Source: an uncultured Stenotrophomonas sp. (GTDB lineage Bacteria > Pseudomonadota > Gammaproteobacteria > Xanthomonadales > Xanthomonadaceae). Taken from it: DNA of 64,000 nt. Below are positions 51,539 to 60,193 of this stretch, piece after piece (positions within the stretch are counted from its first letter, which is position 1; each line of letters opens with the position of its first letter). The stretch is taken from NCBI GenBank assembly GCA_900078405.1, contig FLTS01000001.1, forward strand, positions 2,132,626 to 2,196,625, in the 5' to 3' direction. The translations under genes were made by a program, and so were the position numbers. A model generated the notes under the pieces. That model did no database searches. It had not been told where the DNA came from and saw nothing but the letters and a program-made list of their open reading frames with translations.

Positions 51539-52834
51539 ATGCCCCACGACCGCCCTCCCCGCCTGCTGATCATCGGCGGCGGCTTCGCCGGCCTCTGGGC
51601 CACCCGCGCGCTCGCAAACGCGAAGCTGCGCATCACCCTGGTCGACCGCCGCAACCACCACCTGTTCCAGCCGCTGCTGTACCAGGTCGCCACCGCCGGC
51701 CTGTCGGCGCCGGACATCGCCGCACCGCTGCGGCACATCCTCGGCCGGCAGCGCAACGTCGAGGTCCGGCTCGGTGAGGTGGAAGCCATCGACAGGCATC
51801 AACGCCAAGTGCGGCTGCGCGATGGCACCACGCTGGACTACGACCTGCTGCTGGTCGCCAGCGGCGCCACCCACGCCTATTTCGGCAACAACCAGTGGGC
51901 GCCGCATGCCCCCGGCCTGAAGACGCTGGACGACGCGCTGGCGCTGCGGCGCCGGCTGCTGCTGGCGTTCGAGAAGGCCGAGGCCGAGCCCGACCCGGCG
52001 AAGAAGGCGGCCTGGCTCAGCTTCGCCATCGTCGGCGGCGGCCCCACCGGCGTCGAACTGGCCGGCACCCTGGCCGAGATCGCGCGCCACACCCTGCGCA
52101 ACGAGTTCCGCCACATCGACCCGGCCTCGGCGAAGGTGCGGCTGGTCGAGGCCGGGCCGCGGGTGTTGTCCAGCTTCCCCGAGGTGCTGTCGCTCAAGGC
52201 GCGGCGGCAACTGGAACGGCTCGGCGTGGAAGTGCATGCCGGCACGCCGGTGACCGCCATCGATGCCGGGGGCTTCCATCTCGGCGAGCAGTTCGTTCCC
52301 GCGCGCACCGTGGTGTGGGCCGCCGGCGTGGCCGCCTCGCCGCTGGCGCGCACACTGGACGCGCCACTGGACCGCGCCGGCCGCGTGCAGGTGCGGCCGG
52401 ACCTGACGGTACCGGGCCATCCGGAAATCTTCGTCGCCGGCGACCTGGCCGCGCTGGCGCAGGCCGACGGCCGCCCGGTACCGGGGGTGGCGCCGGCCGC
52501 CAAGCAGATGGGCAAGTACGTGGCCGCGATAATCCGCGCGCGGCTGCAACGACGCCCGGCGCCGCCTCCGTTCCGCTACCGCGATCAGGGCAACCTCGCC
52601 ACCATCGGGCGCATGGCCGCCATCGTGCACATGGGCCGGCTGAAGCTCTCCGGCCTGCTGGCCTGGTGGTTCTGGCTGGCCGCGCACGTGTTCTTCCTGA
52701 TCGGCTTCCGCAACCGGCTGGTGGTGCTGCTCAACTGGGCGGTCGCCTACTGGAGCTACCAGCGCGGCGCGCGGATCATCTTCGGCGATGCCGATGGCGA
52801 ACCGCACGATGGCGATCCGCCGCCGCGGGAGTGA
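51539..52834 (+). CDS. ndh: Type II NADH:quinone oxidoreductase
   Basis: A 431-residue membrane-associated flavoprotein that oxidises NADH without proton pumping. The FAD-binding motif is LLIIGGGFAGLWATRALANA (about residues 9-28), the NADH-binding motif FAIVGGGPTGVELAGTLAEI (about residue 161), and the second FAD motif IFVAGDLAALAQADGRPVPG with VAPAAKQMGKYVA follows (about residue 300). A hydrophobic C-terminal segment (LAWWFWLAAHVFFLIGFRNR) anchors it to the membrane. GGAG precedes ATG 51539 at good spacing. Confidence 0.93.
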   Translation: MPHDRPPRLLIIGGGFAGLWATRALANAKLRITLVDRRNHHLFQPLLYQVATAGLSAPDIAAPLRHILGRQRNVEVRLGEVEAIDRHQRQVRLRDGTTLDYDLLLVASGATHAYFGNNQWAPHAPGLKTLDDALALRRRLLLAFEKAEAEPDPAKKAAWLSFAIVGGGPTGVELAGTLAEIARHTLRNEFRHIDPASAKVRLVEAGPRVLSSFPEVLSLKARRQLERLGVEVHAGTPVTAIDAGGFHLGEQFVPARTVVWAAGVAASPLARTLDAPLDRAGRVQVRPDLTVPGHPEIFVAGDLAALAQADGRPVPGVAPAAKQMGKYVAAIIRARLQRRPAPPPFRYRDQGNLATIGRMAAIVHMGRLKLSGLLAWWFWLAAHVFFLIGFRNRLVVLLNWAVAYWSYQRGARIIFGDADGEPHDGDPPPRE

Positions 52835-52840
52835 ACGACG

Positions 52841-53242
52841 TCAGCCGTTGCCGGAGGCGAAGCGCTCGAACACCTGCTGGCCGGTCAGCACTTCGGTGTC
52901 GTTGCTCAGTTCGTAGAACGCCGGCTTCTCGTCGATGAATATCTGGCTTTCGAGCCGGAATTCCTGCTGCTGGAACAACCCGGCCGGCAGCATGTACTCG
53001 CCGGTCGGCAACAGCCGATAGAACAGGTGGGTACCGCAGGCCGGGCAGAAGCCGCGCTCGGCCCAGTCCGAGGAACGATAGGCGCTGGGCTGCGCGCCAT
53101 CGAAGCGCACATCGCTGCCGCAGTGCACCGCGAACATCGGCCCGCCCGACCAACGCCGGCACGTCGCGCAATGGCAGAGGCCGACGTCGGCATGGTCGGA
53201 GGCCGTGACTTCAATGGCGCCGCACAGGCAGGTTCCCTTCAT
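52841..53242 (-). CDS. GFA-family (CENP-V-like) zinc protein
   Basis: A 133-residue protein with the zinc-binding Cys set of the glutathione-dependent formaldehyde-activating family: GTCLCGAIEV, GLCHCATCRRWSG and RGFCPACGTHLFYRL. Most members of this family are of unknown substrate; formaldehyde-related function should not be assumed. ATG 53242 has AGGGGA upstream. Convergent with ndh, stops 6 bp apart. Confidence 0.9.
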   Translation of the reverse strand: MKGTCLCGAIEVTASDHADVGLCHCATCRRWSGGPMFAVHCGSDVRFDGAQPSAYRSSDWAERGFCPACGTHLFYRLLPTGEYMLPAGLFQQQEFRLESQIFIDEKPAFYELSNDTEVLTGQQVFERFASGNG

Positions 53243-53282
53243 GGCATTCCCCTTATGGCTGGGCATCGTGCCCGGAAACGGA

Positions 53283-53307
53283 AAAGGCCCGGTACGACCG
53301 GGCCTTT
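53283..53307 (-). terminator. rpoH terminator
   Basis: AAAGGCCCGG (53283-53292), loop TACGA and CCGGGCCTTT (53298-53307) form a perfect stem. Read on the minus strand, the stem ends in TTTTC, a standard intrinsic terminator 31 bp after the rpoH stop. On the plus strand it ends in TTT only. Confidence 0.85.
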
Positions 53308-53337
53308 CCAGCAGACGTGCAACACCGGCACCGCGAC

Positions 53338-54213
53338 TCAGGCGGTGAACAGTGCCTTCATCTTCTTCAGCGCATTGGCCTCGATCTGGCGGATGCGCTC
53401 GGCGGACACGCCGTATTCGTCGGCCAGTTCCTGCAGGGTGACCTTGCTGTCGGCATCCAGCCAGCGGCGGGCGATGATGTCGCGCGAACGCTGGTCGAGG
53501 TTGGCCAGGCCCTCGCGCAGCAGTTGCAGCTGGTTGTCCTCGCTGTCGGCACGCTCGTAGGCCTGCGACGGGTCTTCGTCGTGCGCGACCAGGTAGGCGG
53601 CCGGCGCCGGCGGCGCATGGTCGTCACTCTCGTCGCTGGGCGCGTCGAAGCCGACGTCGCGGCCGGACAGGCGCGACTCCATCTCCATCACCTCACGCTC
53701 GGAGACGTTCAGGTCCTTCGCCACCGCGCTGACCTCGGCCGCGTTCATCCAGCCCAGCCGGGTCTTGGACTTGCGCAGGTTGAAGAACAGATTGCGCTGC
53801 GCCTTGGTGGTGGCGACCTTGACGATGCGCCAGTTCTTGAGGATGAACTCGTGCATCTCGGCACGGATCCAGTGCACCGCGAAGGACACCAGGCGCACGC
53901 CCATGTCCGGGTCGAAGCGCTTGACCGCCTTCATCAGGCCGATGTTGCCTTCCTGGATCAGATCGCCCAGTTGCAGGCCGTAGCCGTTGTAGCCGCGGGC
54001 CACGTGCACCACGAAGCGCAGGTGCGAATGCACCAGCTCGCGCGCGGCGTCCAGGTCCTGCTCGTCGCGGAAGCGGCGCGCCAGGTCCTGCTCGTCGTCC
54101 ACCGACAGCACCGGGATCCGGTGCACGGCGCCGATGTAGGCATCCAGCGAGCCGAGCGCGCTGGGAACCGGAAGATTGTTTGCCACAAGGGCAGTAGAAG
54201 TATTCGGGTTCAT
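53338..54213 (-). CDS. rpoH: Heat-shock sigma factor sigma-32
   Basis: A 291-residue sigma factor for heat-shock promoters. Region 2 ([60 protein letters not shown]) is followed by the RpoH box region ([20 protein letters not shown]) that distinguishes sigma-32 from sigma-70. Region 4 is complete ([20 protein letters not shown]). The central acidic insert ([18 protein letters not shown]) is longer than in E. coli. ATG 54213 is used; ATG 54222 in the same frame is an equal candidate. A sigma-E-like promoter lies just upstream. Confidence 0.96.
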   Translation of the reverse strand: MNPNTSTALVANNLPVPSALGSLDAYIGAVHRIPVLSVDDEQDLARRFRDEQDLDAARELVHSHLRFVVHVARGYNGYGLQLGDLIQEGNIGLMKAVKRFDPDMGVRLVSFAVHWIRAEMHEFILKNWRIVKVATTKAQRNLFFNLRKSKTRLGWMNAAEVSAVAKDLNVSEREVMEMESRLSGRDVGFDAPSDESDDHAPPAPAAYLVAHDEDPSQAYERADSEDNQLQLLREGLANLDQRSRDIIARRWLDADSKVTLQELADEYGVSAERIRQIEANALKKMKALFTA

Positions 54214-54239
54214 GGGGCTCATCTTAGCAGTCCAAGCTA

Positions 54240-54267
54240 TTGGACTGGCCGGTACAGAAAAAGTTCC
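54240..54267 (-). promoter_or_regulatory. Sigma-E-like promoter of rpoH
   Basis: On the minus strand GGAACTT (54267-54261), a 16-bp spacer and TCCAA (54244-54240) match the extracytoplasmic-stress consensus (GAACTT-N16-TCtgA/TCcAA). In other bacteria one rpoH promoter is sigma-E dependent. Transcription would start 10-20 bp before the start codons. The same bases also form AGTCCAA-N4-TTGGACT (54229-54246), so an RNA structure is an alternative explanation if transcription starts further upstream. Confidence 0.5.
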
Positions 54268-54396
54268 AGTGTTCCGCTTTTGTCGTCAATTCCGTCAAAT
54301 GGGCGGATTTGCAACACCACCAACATCCTCGGTTTCCCGACTTCACTACCGTATCAGAGGCGATGTTGCGGCGGCATGACCGGGATTCAAGTCGGT

Positions 54397-55134
54397 TCAC
54401 GCTCCGGCGAGCCGGGCCTCCAGCTCCGCCCGCGGCGGCAGCCGCCAGTCGACCGGGGGCTGGCCGTGGCGCTGCAGGTAGTCGTTGGTCTGCGAGAAGT
54501 GCCGGCAGCCGAAGAAACCGCGGTGCGCCGACAGCGGCGAGGGGTGCGGGGCCTTCAGCACGCGGTGGCGGCGGGTGTCGATGACCTTGCCCTTCTGCTG
54601 GGCGTAGCTGCCCCACAGCAGGAACACCAGCCCTTCGCGCTCGCGGTTGAGCACGTCGACGACGTGGTCGGTGAAGCCTTCCCAGCCCTTGCCCTGGTGC
54701 GCGCCGGCGCGGCCTTCCTCCACCGTCAGCACGGCATTGAGCAGCAGCACGCCCTGCCATGCCCACGGTAGCAGGCAGCCGTGGTCCGGGCGCCGGAACG
54801 GCGGCACCACGCCGGTGTCGTCCTCCAGCTCCTTGTAGATGTTCAGCAACGACGGCGGCACCGGCACGCCCGGCATCACCGAGAAGCACAGCCCATGCGC
54901 CTGCCCGTGGCCGTGGTAGGGGTCCTGCCCCAGCACCACCACCTTGACCTGCTCGAACGGGGTGGCGTCGAACGCGGCGAAGATCTGCGGCCCCGGCGGG
55001 AACACCCGCGCGCCGGCCGCCTTGCGCTGGCGCAGGAAGGCGGCCAGTTCGCGCATTTCCGGACGCAGCAGCCAGTCGCCGACGCGCGCCTTCCAGCTCG
55101 GTTCGAGCTGGATGTTGGGCGCCGCCCCGCTCAC
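54397..55134 (-). CDS. ung: Uracil-DNA glycosylase
   Basis: A 245-residue UDG family 1 enzyme that removes uracil from DNA. Both active-site motifs are intact: [20 protein letters not shown] (catalytic Asp in GQDPYHG, about residue 70) and [15 protein letters not shown] (His and the DNA-intercalating loop, about residue 195). The start overlaps the stop of the tandem-receiver gene by 4 bp, so the two are co-transcribed. Confidence 0.97.
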   Translation of the reverse strand: MSGAAPNIQLEPSWKARVGDWLLRPEMRELAAFLRQRKAAGARVFPPGPQIFAAFDATPFEQVKVVVLGQDPYHGHGQAHGLCFSVMPGVPVPPSLLNIYKELEDDTGVVPPFRRPDHGCLLPWAWQGVLLLNAVLTVEEGRAGAHQGKGWEGFTDHVVDVLNREREGLVFLLWGSYAQQKGKVIDTRRHRVLKAPHPSPLSAHRGFFGCRHFSQTNDYLQRHGQPPVDWRLPPRAELEARLAGA

Positions 55135-55973
55135 AGCACCACGGCCGGCTGCGACAGGCGCGCCAGCCGCAACTGGAACAGCACCTTGGTCACCAGCAGG
55201 CGTTCTTCGATGGGTTTCTGCACCAGGTCGTTGGCGCCGGCCTGCAGCAGCGCGGACTGGTTGTGCGGGTTGCTGTCGCCGGTCATCACCAGCACCGGCA
55301 GGCGGCGCTTGCCGTAGCCGAAGTCGATGCGCACGCGCTCGACCACGTCGCGGCCGTTCAATTCGCCCTTGAGGGTGACGTCGGTCAGCACCAGGTCGAT
55401 GCGGCGCACGGTGCGGCCCAGCGATTCGGCGGTGAGCAGCGAGAACGCGTCCTCGGCGGTGAGCACGTGCACCACGTGCAGGTCGTGGCGTTCGAGCATG
55501 CGCTTGGTGGCCTCGGCCACCACGCGGCTGTCCTCGACGTAGAGCACGGTGGCGCCGGGCATCGGCTCGGGCTGTACGTAGCCGCGGATGAACGCGGCCA
55601 GCGCCTCGTGGCCCAGCGCCTTGTCGAAATAGTCGGTGACGTATTCGTTGAAGCGGCGCTGCTCCAGGTGCTGCTGGGCGTCGCCGGACACCACGATCAC
55701 CGGCACGTAGGCCTGCCCGGCGGCATCACGCACGCTGCGCGCCAGCGCCAGGCCGTCGCCGTCGGGCAACGCCAGCGAGGTGGTGACCAGATGCACCGGC
55801 CCGGCGGCAAGTGCTTCGCGCGCCTCCTCGATGCTGGCGCAGCCGACGACTTCCACGTCCGGCAACTCGCGTTGCAACACGTCGGAAATCAGCTTGCGCA
55901 CCAGCTTGGAGCCATCGACCACCATCACCCGGGGGGCGTCGCTGATCAGGTGCTTGAGTTCGTGCGTGGGCAT
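55131..55973 (-). CDS. Tandem receiver-domain response regulator
   Basis: A 280-residue protein with two receiver domains and no output domain. The second (about residues 140-270) is complete: [17 protein letters not shown], phospho-acceptor Asp in [17 protein letters not shown], and VQKPIEERL. The first (about residues 14-130) has lost key residues: [17 protein letters not shown] keeps only one of the acidic pair and [14 protein letters not shown] has Ser where the phospho-acceptor Asp should be, though DKALGHEAL keeps a Lys. The first domain is therefore probably not phosphorylated. The gene is coupled to ung and lies 7 bp downstream of ftsX. Confidence 0.82.
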   Translation of the reverse strand: MPTHELKHLISDAPRVMVVDGSKLVRKLISDVLQRELPDVEVVGCASIEEAREALAAGPVHLVTTSLALPDGDGLALARSVRDAAGQAYVPVIVVSGDAQQHLEQRRFNEYVTDYFDKALGHEALAAFIRGYVQPEPMPGATVLYVEDSRVVAEATKRMLERHDLHVVHVLTAEDAFSLLTAESLGRTVRRIDLVLTDVTLKGELNGRDVVERVRIDFGYGKRRLPVLVMTGDSNPHNQSALLQAGANDLVQKPIEERLLVTKVLFQLRLARLSQPAVVL

Positions 55974-55980
55974 GCGCGCC

Positions 55981-56940
55981 TCAGGTTTCGGTCGGGCGAG
56001 TCTGCCTGAGGAAGTGGCCAGTCACCAGCCACGCCCCCAGCCAACCCAGCAACACTGTGCCCAGCAGCACGAAACCCGAATGCAGGACATCCAGCCCGTG
56101 CAGCACGAACGGGCTGCCGTAGCTTTGCGACAGCGTCGCCAGCGGTGCGCGCAGCGCCAGCCCGCAGGCACCGACCAGCGCCAGCGCCAGCACGCCCGCA
56201 CCCAGCCCGTACCACGCACCGAGATAGACGAACGGACGGCGGATGAAGCCATCGCTGGCACCCAGCAGCTGCAGCACGCCGATTTCCTCGCGCCGCGCCT
56301 GGATGTCCAGCCGCACGGTATTGCCGACCACCAGCACCGCACCCAGCCCCAACAGCAGCGACAGCACCTGCACCAGCCGCGCGCCGAAGCCGAGCCAGGC
56401 GTCCAGCCGCTGCCGCCACAAGGCGTCGTGCTGCACAAGGTCGGCCTGCGGCAATGCCTCCAGCGCCTTGGCGAGCACGGCATCGTCGCCGCCGCCGGGA
56501 GTGACGATCAGCAGGCTCGGCAACGGGTTTTCGCCAAGCGCGTCGATGGCTTCGCCCAGTCCCGCGCCCTGGCGCAGTTCGGCCAGGCCTTCTTCCGGGG
56601 TGCGCAGCACCACCGCGGCGACGTCATCGCGGGCGCGCAGGCTGGCGGCCAGATCCTGCGCGGTGGCGCCGTCGATCGCCGGTTTCAGGAACAGGCTGAT
56701 GTCGCGCGACTGCTGCACGCTGCCGGTGAACACCTTGATGTTGTCCAGCGCGATCGACAGCCCCAGCGGCAGCGCCAGCGCCAGCGCCATCACCGCCACG
56801 GTCAGCGCCGTCGCCCACGGCTTGCGCAGCGCGCGGCCAAGACTGAACACCACGCTGTGCAGGTGGTGGGCGAACCACGCGCCCAGCCGCGACGGGGCGG
56901 CGGCTTCGCCATTGCGGGGCATCGCTTCCTTCCTGCTCAT
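55981..56940 (-). CDS. ftsX: Cell division protein FtsX
   Basis: A 319-residue membrane subunit of the FtsEX complex, which controls peptidoglycan amidases at the septum. It has a cytoplasmic N terminus, one helix (ATALTVAVMALALALPLGLS), a periplasmic domain (about residues 65-170) and three further helices at the C terminus (VQVLSLLLGLGAVLVVGNTV and following). The cytoplasmic coupling segment RLDIQARREEIGVLQLLGAS is the usual FtsX contact with FtsE. Its start overlaps the ftsE stop by 4 bp. Confidence 0.95.
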   Translation of the reverse strand: MSRKEAMPRNGEAAAPSRLGAWFAHHLHSVVFSLGRALRKPWATALTVAVMALALALPLGLSIALDNIKVFTGSVQQSRDISLFLKPAIDGATAQDLAASLRARDDVAAVVLRTPEEGLAELRQGAGLGEAIDALGENPLPSLLIVTPGGGDDAVLAKALEALPQADLVQHDALWRQRLDAWLGFGARLVQVLSLLLGLGAVLVVGNTVRLDIQARREEIGVLQLLGASDGFIRRPFVYLGAWYGLGAGVLALALVGACGLALRAPLATLSQSYGSPFVLHGLDVLHSGFVLLGTVLLGWLGAWLVTGHFLRQTRPTET

Positions 56941-57623
56941 TCGGCCAGGTCCTGCGGCGAGATGTCGTCGACCAGCCGGCCGTGGTCGAGGATCAGCACC
57001 CGCTTGCGCATGCGCTTGAGCAGCGGCAGGTCGTGGCTGACCACCAGCACGCTGGTGCCGCGGCCGGGCAGTTCGGCGAACAGGGCCATGATCTCCGCGG
57101 CAAGCGTGGCGTCCAGGCTGCCGGTGGGCTCGTCGGCGACCAGCAGCTTCGGCTCGGCGACGATGGCGCGGGCGATACCGACGCGCTGCTGCTCGCCGGC
57201 CGACAGCTGCGTGGGCAGCGCCTTCTCGCGGTGGCCCAGGCCCATGCGTTCGAGCACCGAGCGCACGCGCTTGCCGACGTCGCCGCGGCGGTCGCCGCGC
57301 AGGATCAGCGGCAGCGCCACGTTCTCGCCGATGGTACGGTCGGTCAGCAGGCGGTGGTCCTGGTGGACCGCGCCGACCTCGCGCCGGTGCAGCGCCACCT
57401 TGCCGCCACGCACCTTGAGCAGGTTGCGCTGGCCGAACAGCACCGCACCGCGGGTCGGGCGCTCGCTCAGGTGGATCAGCTTCAGCAGCGTGCTCTTGCC
57501 GGCACCGGAATGCCCGGTGACGAACAGCATCTCGCCCGCGCCCACCTCGAAGCTGACGTCCACCAGCGCCTGGTGGCCGCCCGCATAGTGCTTGCTGACA
57601 TTGTCGAAACGCAGAACGCTCAT
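56937..57623 (-). CDS. ftsE: Cell division ATP-binding protein FtsE
   Basis: A 228-residue ABC ATPase. Walker A is FVTGHSGAGKSTLLKLI (about residues 36-52), the signature motif LSAGEQQRVGIARAIVAEP (about residue 138) and Walker B KLLVADEPTGSLD, with the switch His in VVSHDL. It starts at ATG 57623; the in-frame upstream sequence is not conserved in character. With FtsX it forms the septal FtsEX complex. A Stenotrophomonas-like palindromic repeat separates it from rhlB. Confidence 0.97.
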   Translation of the reverse strand: MSVLRFDNVSKHYAGGHQALVDVSFEVGAGEMLFVTGHSGAGKSTLLKLIHLSERPTRGAVLFGQRNLLKVRGGKVALHRREVGAVHQDHRLLTDRTIGENVALPLILRGDRRGDVGKRVRSVLERMGLGHREKALPTQLSAGEQQRVGIARAIVAEPKLLVADEPTGSLDATLAAEIMALFAELPGRGTSVLVVSHDLPLLKRMRKRVLILDHGRLVDDISPQDLAE

Positions 57624-57696
57624 GCGCCGATTATGCCGGAGGCGAAGCATGGCGTGCCGACCGATGGTCGGCATGCATCAAGAATCGACAAGGCAG

Positions 57697-57766
57697 TGCC
57701 GGCCGCGGGCCGGCATCTGCCAGAAGATCGAGTGATGCAAGGCAAGGCTGCCGGCCAACGGCCGGC
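57697..57766. repeat. Paired palindromes (GCCGGCC type)
   Basis: TGCCGGCC-GCG-GGCCGGCA (57697-57715) and GCCGGCC-AAC-GGCCGGC (57750-57766) lie between ftsE and rhlB. Such TGCCGGCC palindromes resemble the REP families of Stenotrophomonas; assignment to a named family is from memory and untested. Confidence 0.65.
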
Positions 57767-57776
57767 GCTGCCCTCA

Positions 57777-59444
57777 TCAATCGCCCGCGAGCATGCGGCG
57801 GATCTTGCGGCCCAGGCGGGTCAGGAACGAATCGCTGTCGTTGCCGGACGCAGCGCGCATCGGCTTGGCCTGCACCTGCACCGGGCTGCCGTTGGTCACC
57901 GCCTGCACGGCGGCCTCGGCGCCCTCGACCGGACGACCGTGGCGGCGACGGCGGCGCTTGCGCGGCGCACGCTCGCCTTCCACCGGTGCTTGCGGCGCCT
58001 TGGCCGGCACGGCTGGCGCGGCGGCAGTGGCCTGGCTGGCCTCGCCTTCCGGACGCGGCTTGCGCGGACGACGATTGCGGCTTTCGCCGTCGCCACGCGA
58101 CTCGCCATCGCGACGACGCTCGCCATGACCGCCACCGGAACGCCCGCCGCGGCCACCGCCGCGACGCGCCTCGTCGGCGGCCTTCTGCTCGCGCGCCTCG
58201 CGGAAGATCGCGCCGACGCTTTCGCCTTCCTCGCCCTCCGGCAGCGGTGCACGCTCCGGCCGCGGCAGCGCGACCAGCAACTCGCTGGTGACCTGCTCGA
58301 CCGGGATCTTCTGTTCGATGTAGGCCTCGATGTCCGGCAGGCCCATCGCGTAACGCTCGCAGGCGAAGCTGATCGCATCGCCTTCCTCACCCAGCCGCGC
58401 GGTGCGGCCGATACGGTGCACGTAGTCCTCGGCGTCGAATGGCAGGTCGTAGTTGTAGACGTACTTGATGCCGTCGATGTGCAGGCCGCGCGCGGCCACG
58501 TCGGTGGCGACGAGGATTTCCAGCTGGCCCTTCTGGAAGCGGTTGAGCAGGCTCTCACGCTTCTTCTGCGGCACGTCGCCGCTCAGCACGCCAACCCGGT
58601 AGCCGGCGCGCTCCAGCGACCGCGCCACGCGCTCGACGAACACCTTGGTGTTGACGAAGATCATCGTGCGCGCGCCTTCACTGCGCGACAGCAGGCCCAG
58701 CAGCAGCGGCAGCTTTTCCTCGTCGGCGGGGAAGTAGATGCGCTGGCGCACGCGGTCGGCGGTGATGTTGTCGGTTTCGACCACCAGCTTCTGCGGCTCG
58801 TTCATGTGCTCGTAGGCCAGTTCCAGCACGCGGTGGCTGAGGGTGGCCGAGAACAGCAGCGTCTGCCGGGTGGTGCGCTCGGGCATGCGCCGCAGCAGGA
58901 AGCGGATGTCCTTGATGAAGCCCAGGTCGAACATGCGGTCGGCCTCGTCCAGCACGCAGACCTCGCAGGCGTGCAGGCTCACCACCTTGTGCTGCTTGAC
59001 GTAGTCGATCAGGCGGCCTGGGGTGGCGATGATCACGTCCACGCCCTGCTGCAGCAGCTCGCGCTGCTTGTCGTAATCGACGCCGCCGTAGACCAGCGCG
59101 AAGCGCAGGCCGAGGTCGGAGGCGAACTTGACCGCATCCTTGTGGATCTGGATCGCCAGCTCGCGGGTCGGCGCCAGGATCAGCGCGCGCGGGTCTTCCG
59201 GCTTGCGGTCGGCCAGCGCCGGGCGGCTCATCAGGCGGTTGATCACCGCCACCAGGAACGCCAGCGTCTTGCCGGTGCCGGTCTGCGCCTGGCCAGCGAC
59301 GTCGCCGCCGGGCAAGGCCACCGGCAGGGTCAATGCCTGGATCGGGGTACAACGGGTGAATCCGGCTCCTTCCAGCCCGGCCAACAGCGCCGGTTGCAGT
59401 TCGAAGGAGGAAAAAGTCACATCAGTCAGCGGTTTGTCGCTCAT
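57777..59444 (-). CDS. rhlB: DEAD-box ATP-dependent RNA helicase RhlB-like
   Basis: A 555-residue DEAD-box helicase. Motifs in order: Q motif with GFTRCTPIQ, Walker [21 protein letters not shown] (about residue 47), [20 protein letters not shown] in [23 protein letters not shown] in [21 protein letters not shown] and [16 protein letters not shown]-terminal tail of about 150 residues is disordered and rich in Arg/Gly/Glu ([20 protein letters not shown]), longer than in E. coli RhlB, and may bind RNA or RNase E. Its divergence from trxA-rho matches the arrangement known in E. coli and supports the name. ATG 59444 is used. Confidence 0.93.
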   Translation of the reverse strand: MSDKPLTDVTFSSFELQPALLAGLEGAGFTRCTPIQALTLPVALPGGDVAGQAQTGTGKTLAFLVAVINRLMSRPALADRKPEDPRALILAPTRELAIQIHKDAVKFASDLGLRFALVYGGVDYDKQRELLQQGVDVIIATPGRLIDYVKQHKVVSLHACEVCVLDEADRMFDLGFIKDIRFLLRRMPERTTRQTLLFSATLSHRVLELAYEHMNEPQKLVVETDNITADRVRQRIYFPADEEKLPLLLGLLSRSEGARTMIFVNTKVFVERVARSLERAGYRVGVLSGDVPQKKRESLLNRFQKGQLEILVATDVAARGLHIDGIKYVYNYDLPFDAEDYVHRIGRTARLGEEGDAISFACERYAMGLPDIEAYIEQKIPVEQVTSELLVALPRPERAPLPEGEEGESVGAIFREAREQKAADEARRGGGRGGRSGGGHGERRRDGESRGDGESRNRRPRKPRPEGEASQATAAAPAVPAKAPQAPVEGERAPRKRRRRRHGRPVEGAEAAVQAVTNGSPVQVQAKPMRAASGNDSDSFLTRLGRKIRRMLAGD

Positions 59445-59643
59445 CGTCCAGTCTTGGTAGTGCCGGCAGGCCGGGAGCGGCCAGGCGGCTTGCATCGATA
59501 CGGGCACCGTCGCACACTGCGGCCCCTGCGCCGGGTCGCGCGACGCCAAGGCAATGGCCTTCTGTCCGCGCAATGCCCCAGTTTAGCGCAATGCAGCGGC
59601 CAACCCGGCATGGGCCGTCGCATTGCCCCAGGAGACTCCTCAA

Positions 59644-59973
59644 GTGAGTGACAAGGTTCTACACGTCGGCGATGCCGATTTCGACGCCGCCGTGCTGCAG
59701 TCCGACACCCCGGTGCTGGTGGACTTCTGGGCCGAATGGTGCGGCCCGTGCAAGATGATTTCCCCGGTGCTCGACGAGTTGGCCGACGCCTACGACGGCA
59801 AGCTGAAGATCGCCAAGCTCAACGTCGACGAAAACCGCGCCACCGCGGTCAAGTACCACGTGCGCTCGATCCCGATGCTGCTGCTGTTCAAGGATGGCCA
59901 GATCCAGGCCACCCAGATCGGCGCCGTCGGCAAGGGCCAACTGAGCCAGATGGTCGACAAGGCGCTGGCCTGA
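59644..59973 (+). CDS. trxA: Thioredoxin 1
   Basis: A 109-residue thioredoxin with the redox motif in FWAEWCGPCKMISPVLDELA (Cys at about residues 33 and 36), cis-Pro in RSIPMLLLFKDG, and the usual length. It reduces disulfides in cytoplasmic proteins. The start is GTG 59644, preceded by AGGAG; a TTG at 59623 is in frame but lies upstream of that SD. It lies divergent to rhlB and upstream of rho. Confidence 0.96.
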   Translation: MSDKVLHVGDADFDAAVLQSDTPVLVDFWAEWCGPCKMISPVLDELADAYDGKLKIAKLNVDENRATAVKYHVRSIPMLLLFKDGQIQATQIGAVGKGQLSQMVDKALA

Positions 59974-59981
59974 CCTTCCCC

Positions 59982-60003
59982 GCCGGCGGCCGTGGCCGCC
60001 GGC
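59982..60003 (+). terminator. GC hairpin after trxA
   Basis: GCCGGCGGCC (59982-59991) and GGCCGCCGGC (59994-60003) form a 10-bp stem 9 bp after the trxA stop, with a minimal loop and no T tract. The 190 bp that follow up to rho would then carry the rho promoter and leader; TTGCGC near 60047 is a possible -35. Confidence 0.4.
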
Positions 60004-60193
60004 CCCGGGCCAGCCATACCGTGGCCCAACAGGCGTTTTCGACACCTTGCGCCATTGCGCGCGGCGGTGTTAGTGTCGCTCGTCCGGCAGCATTCGCCTG
60101 CCGCACCCTCCGGCCGGGTTCTCGTCCGGCCCATTCCCACCAGTTCGCCGCCCGCACAGGGCGCTCGCACGTATCAGCGAGAGGAATCAACAC

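Noticed and set aside
52841..53242. A formaldehyde-detoxification operon (GFA plus GST-like gene)
   Set aside because: The genes are not adjacent, no glutathione-dependent formaldehyde dehydrogenase is present, and GFA-family membership alone does not show this function.
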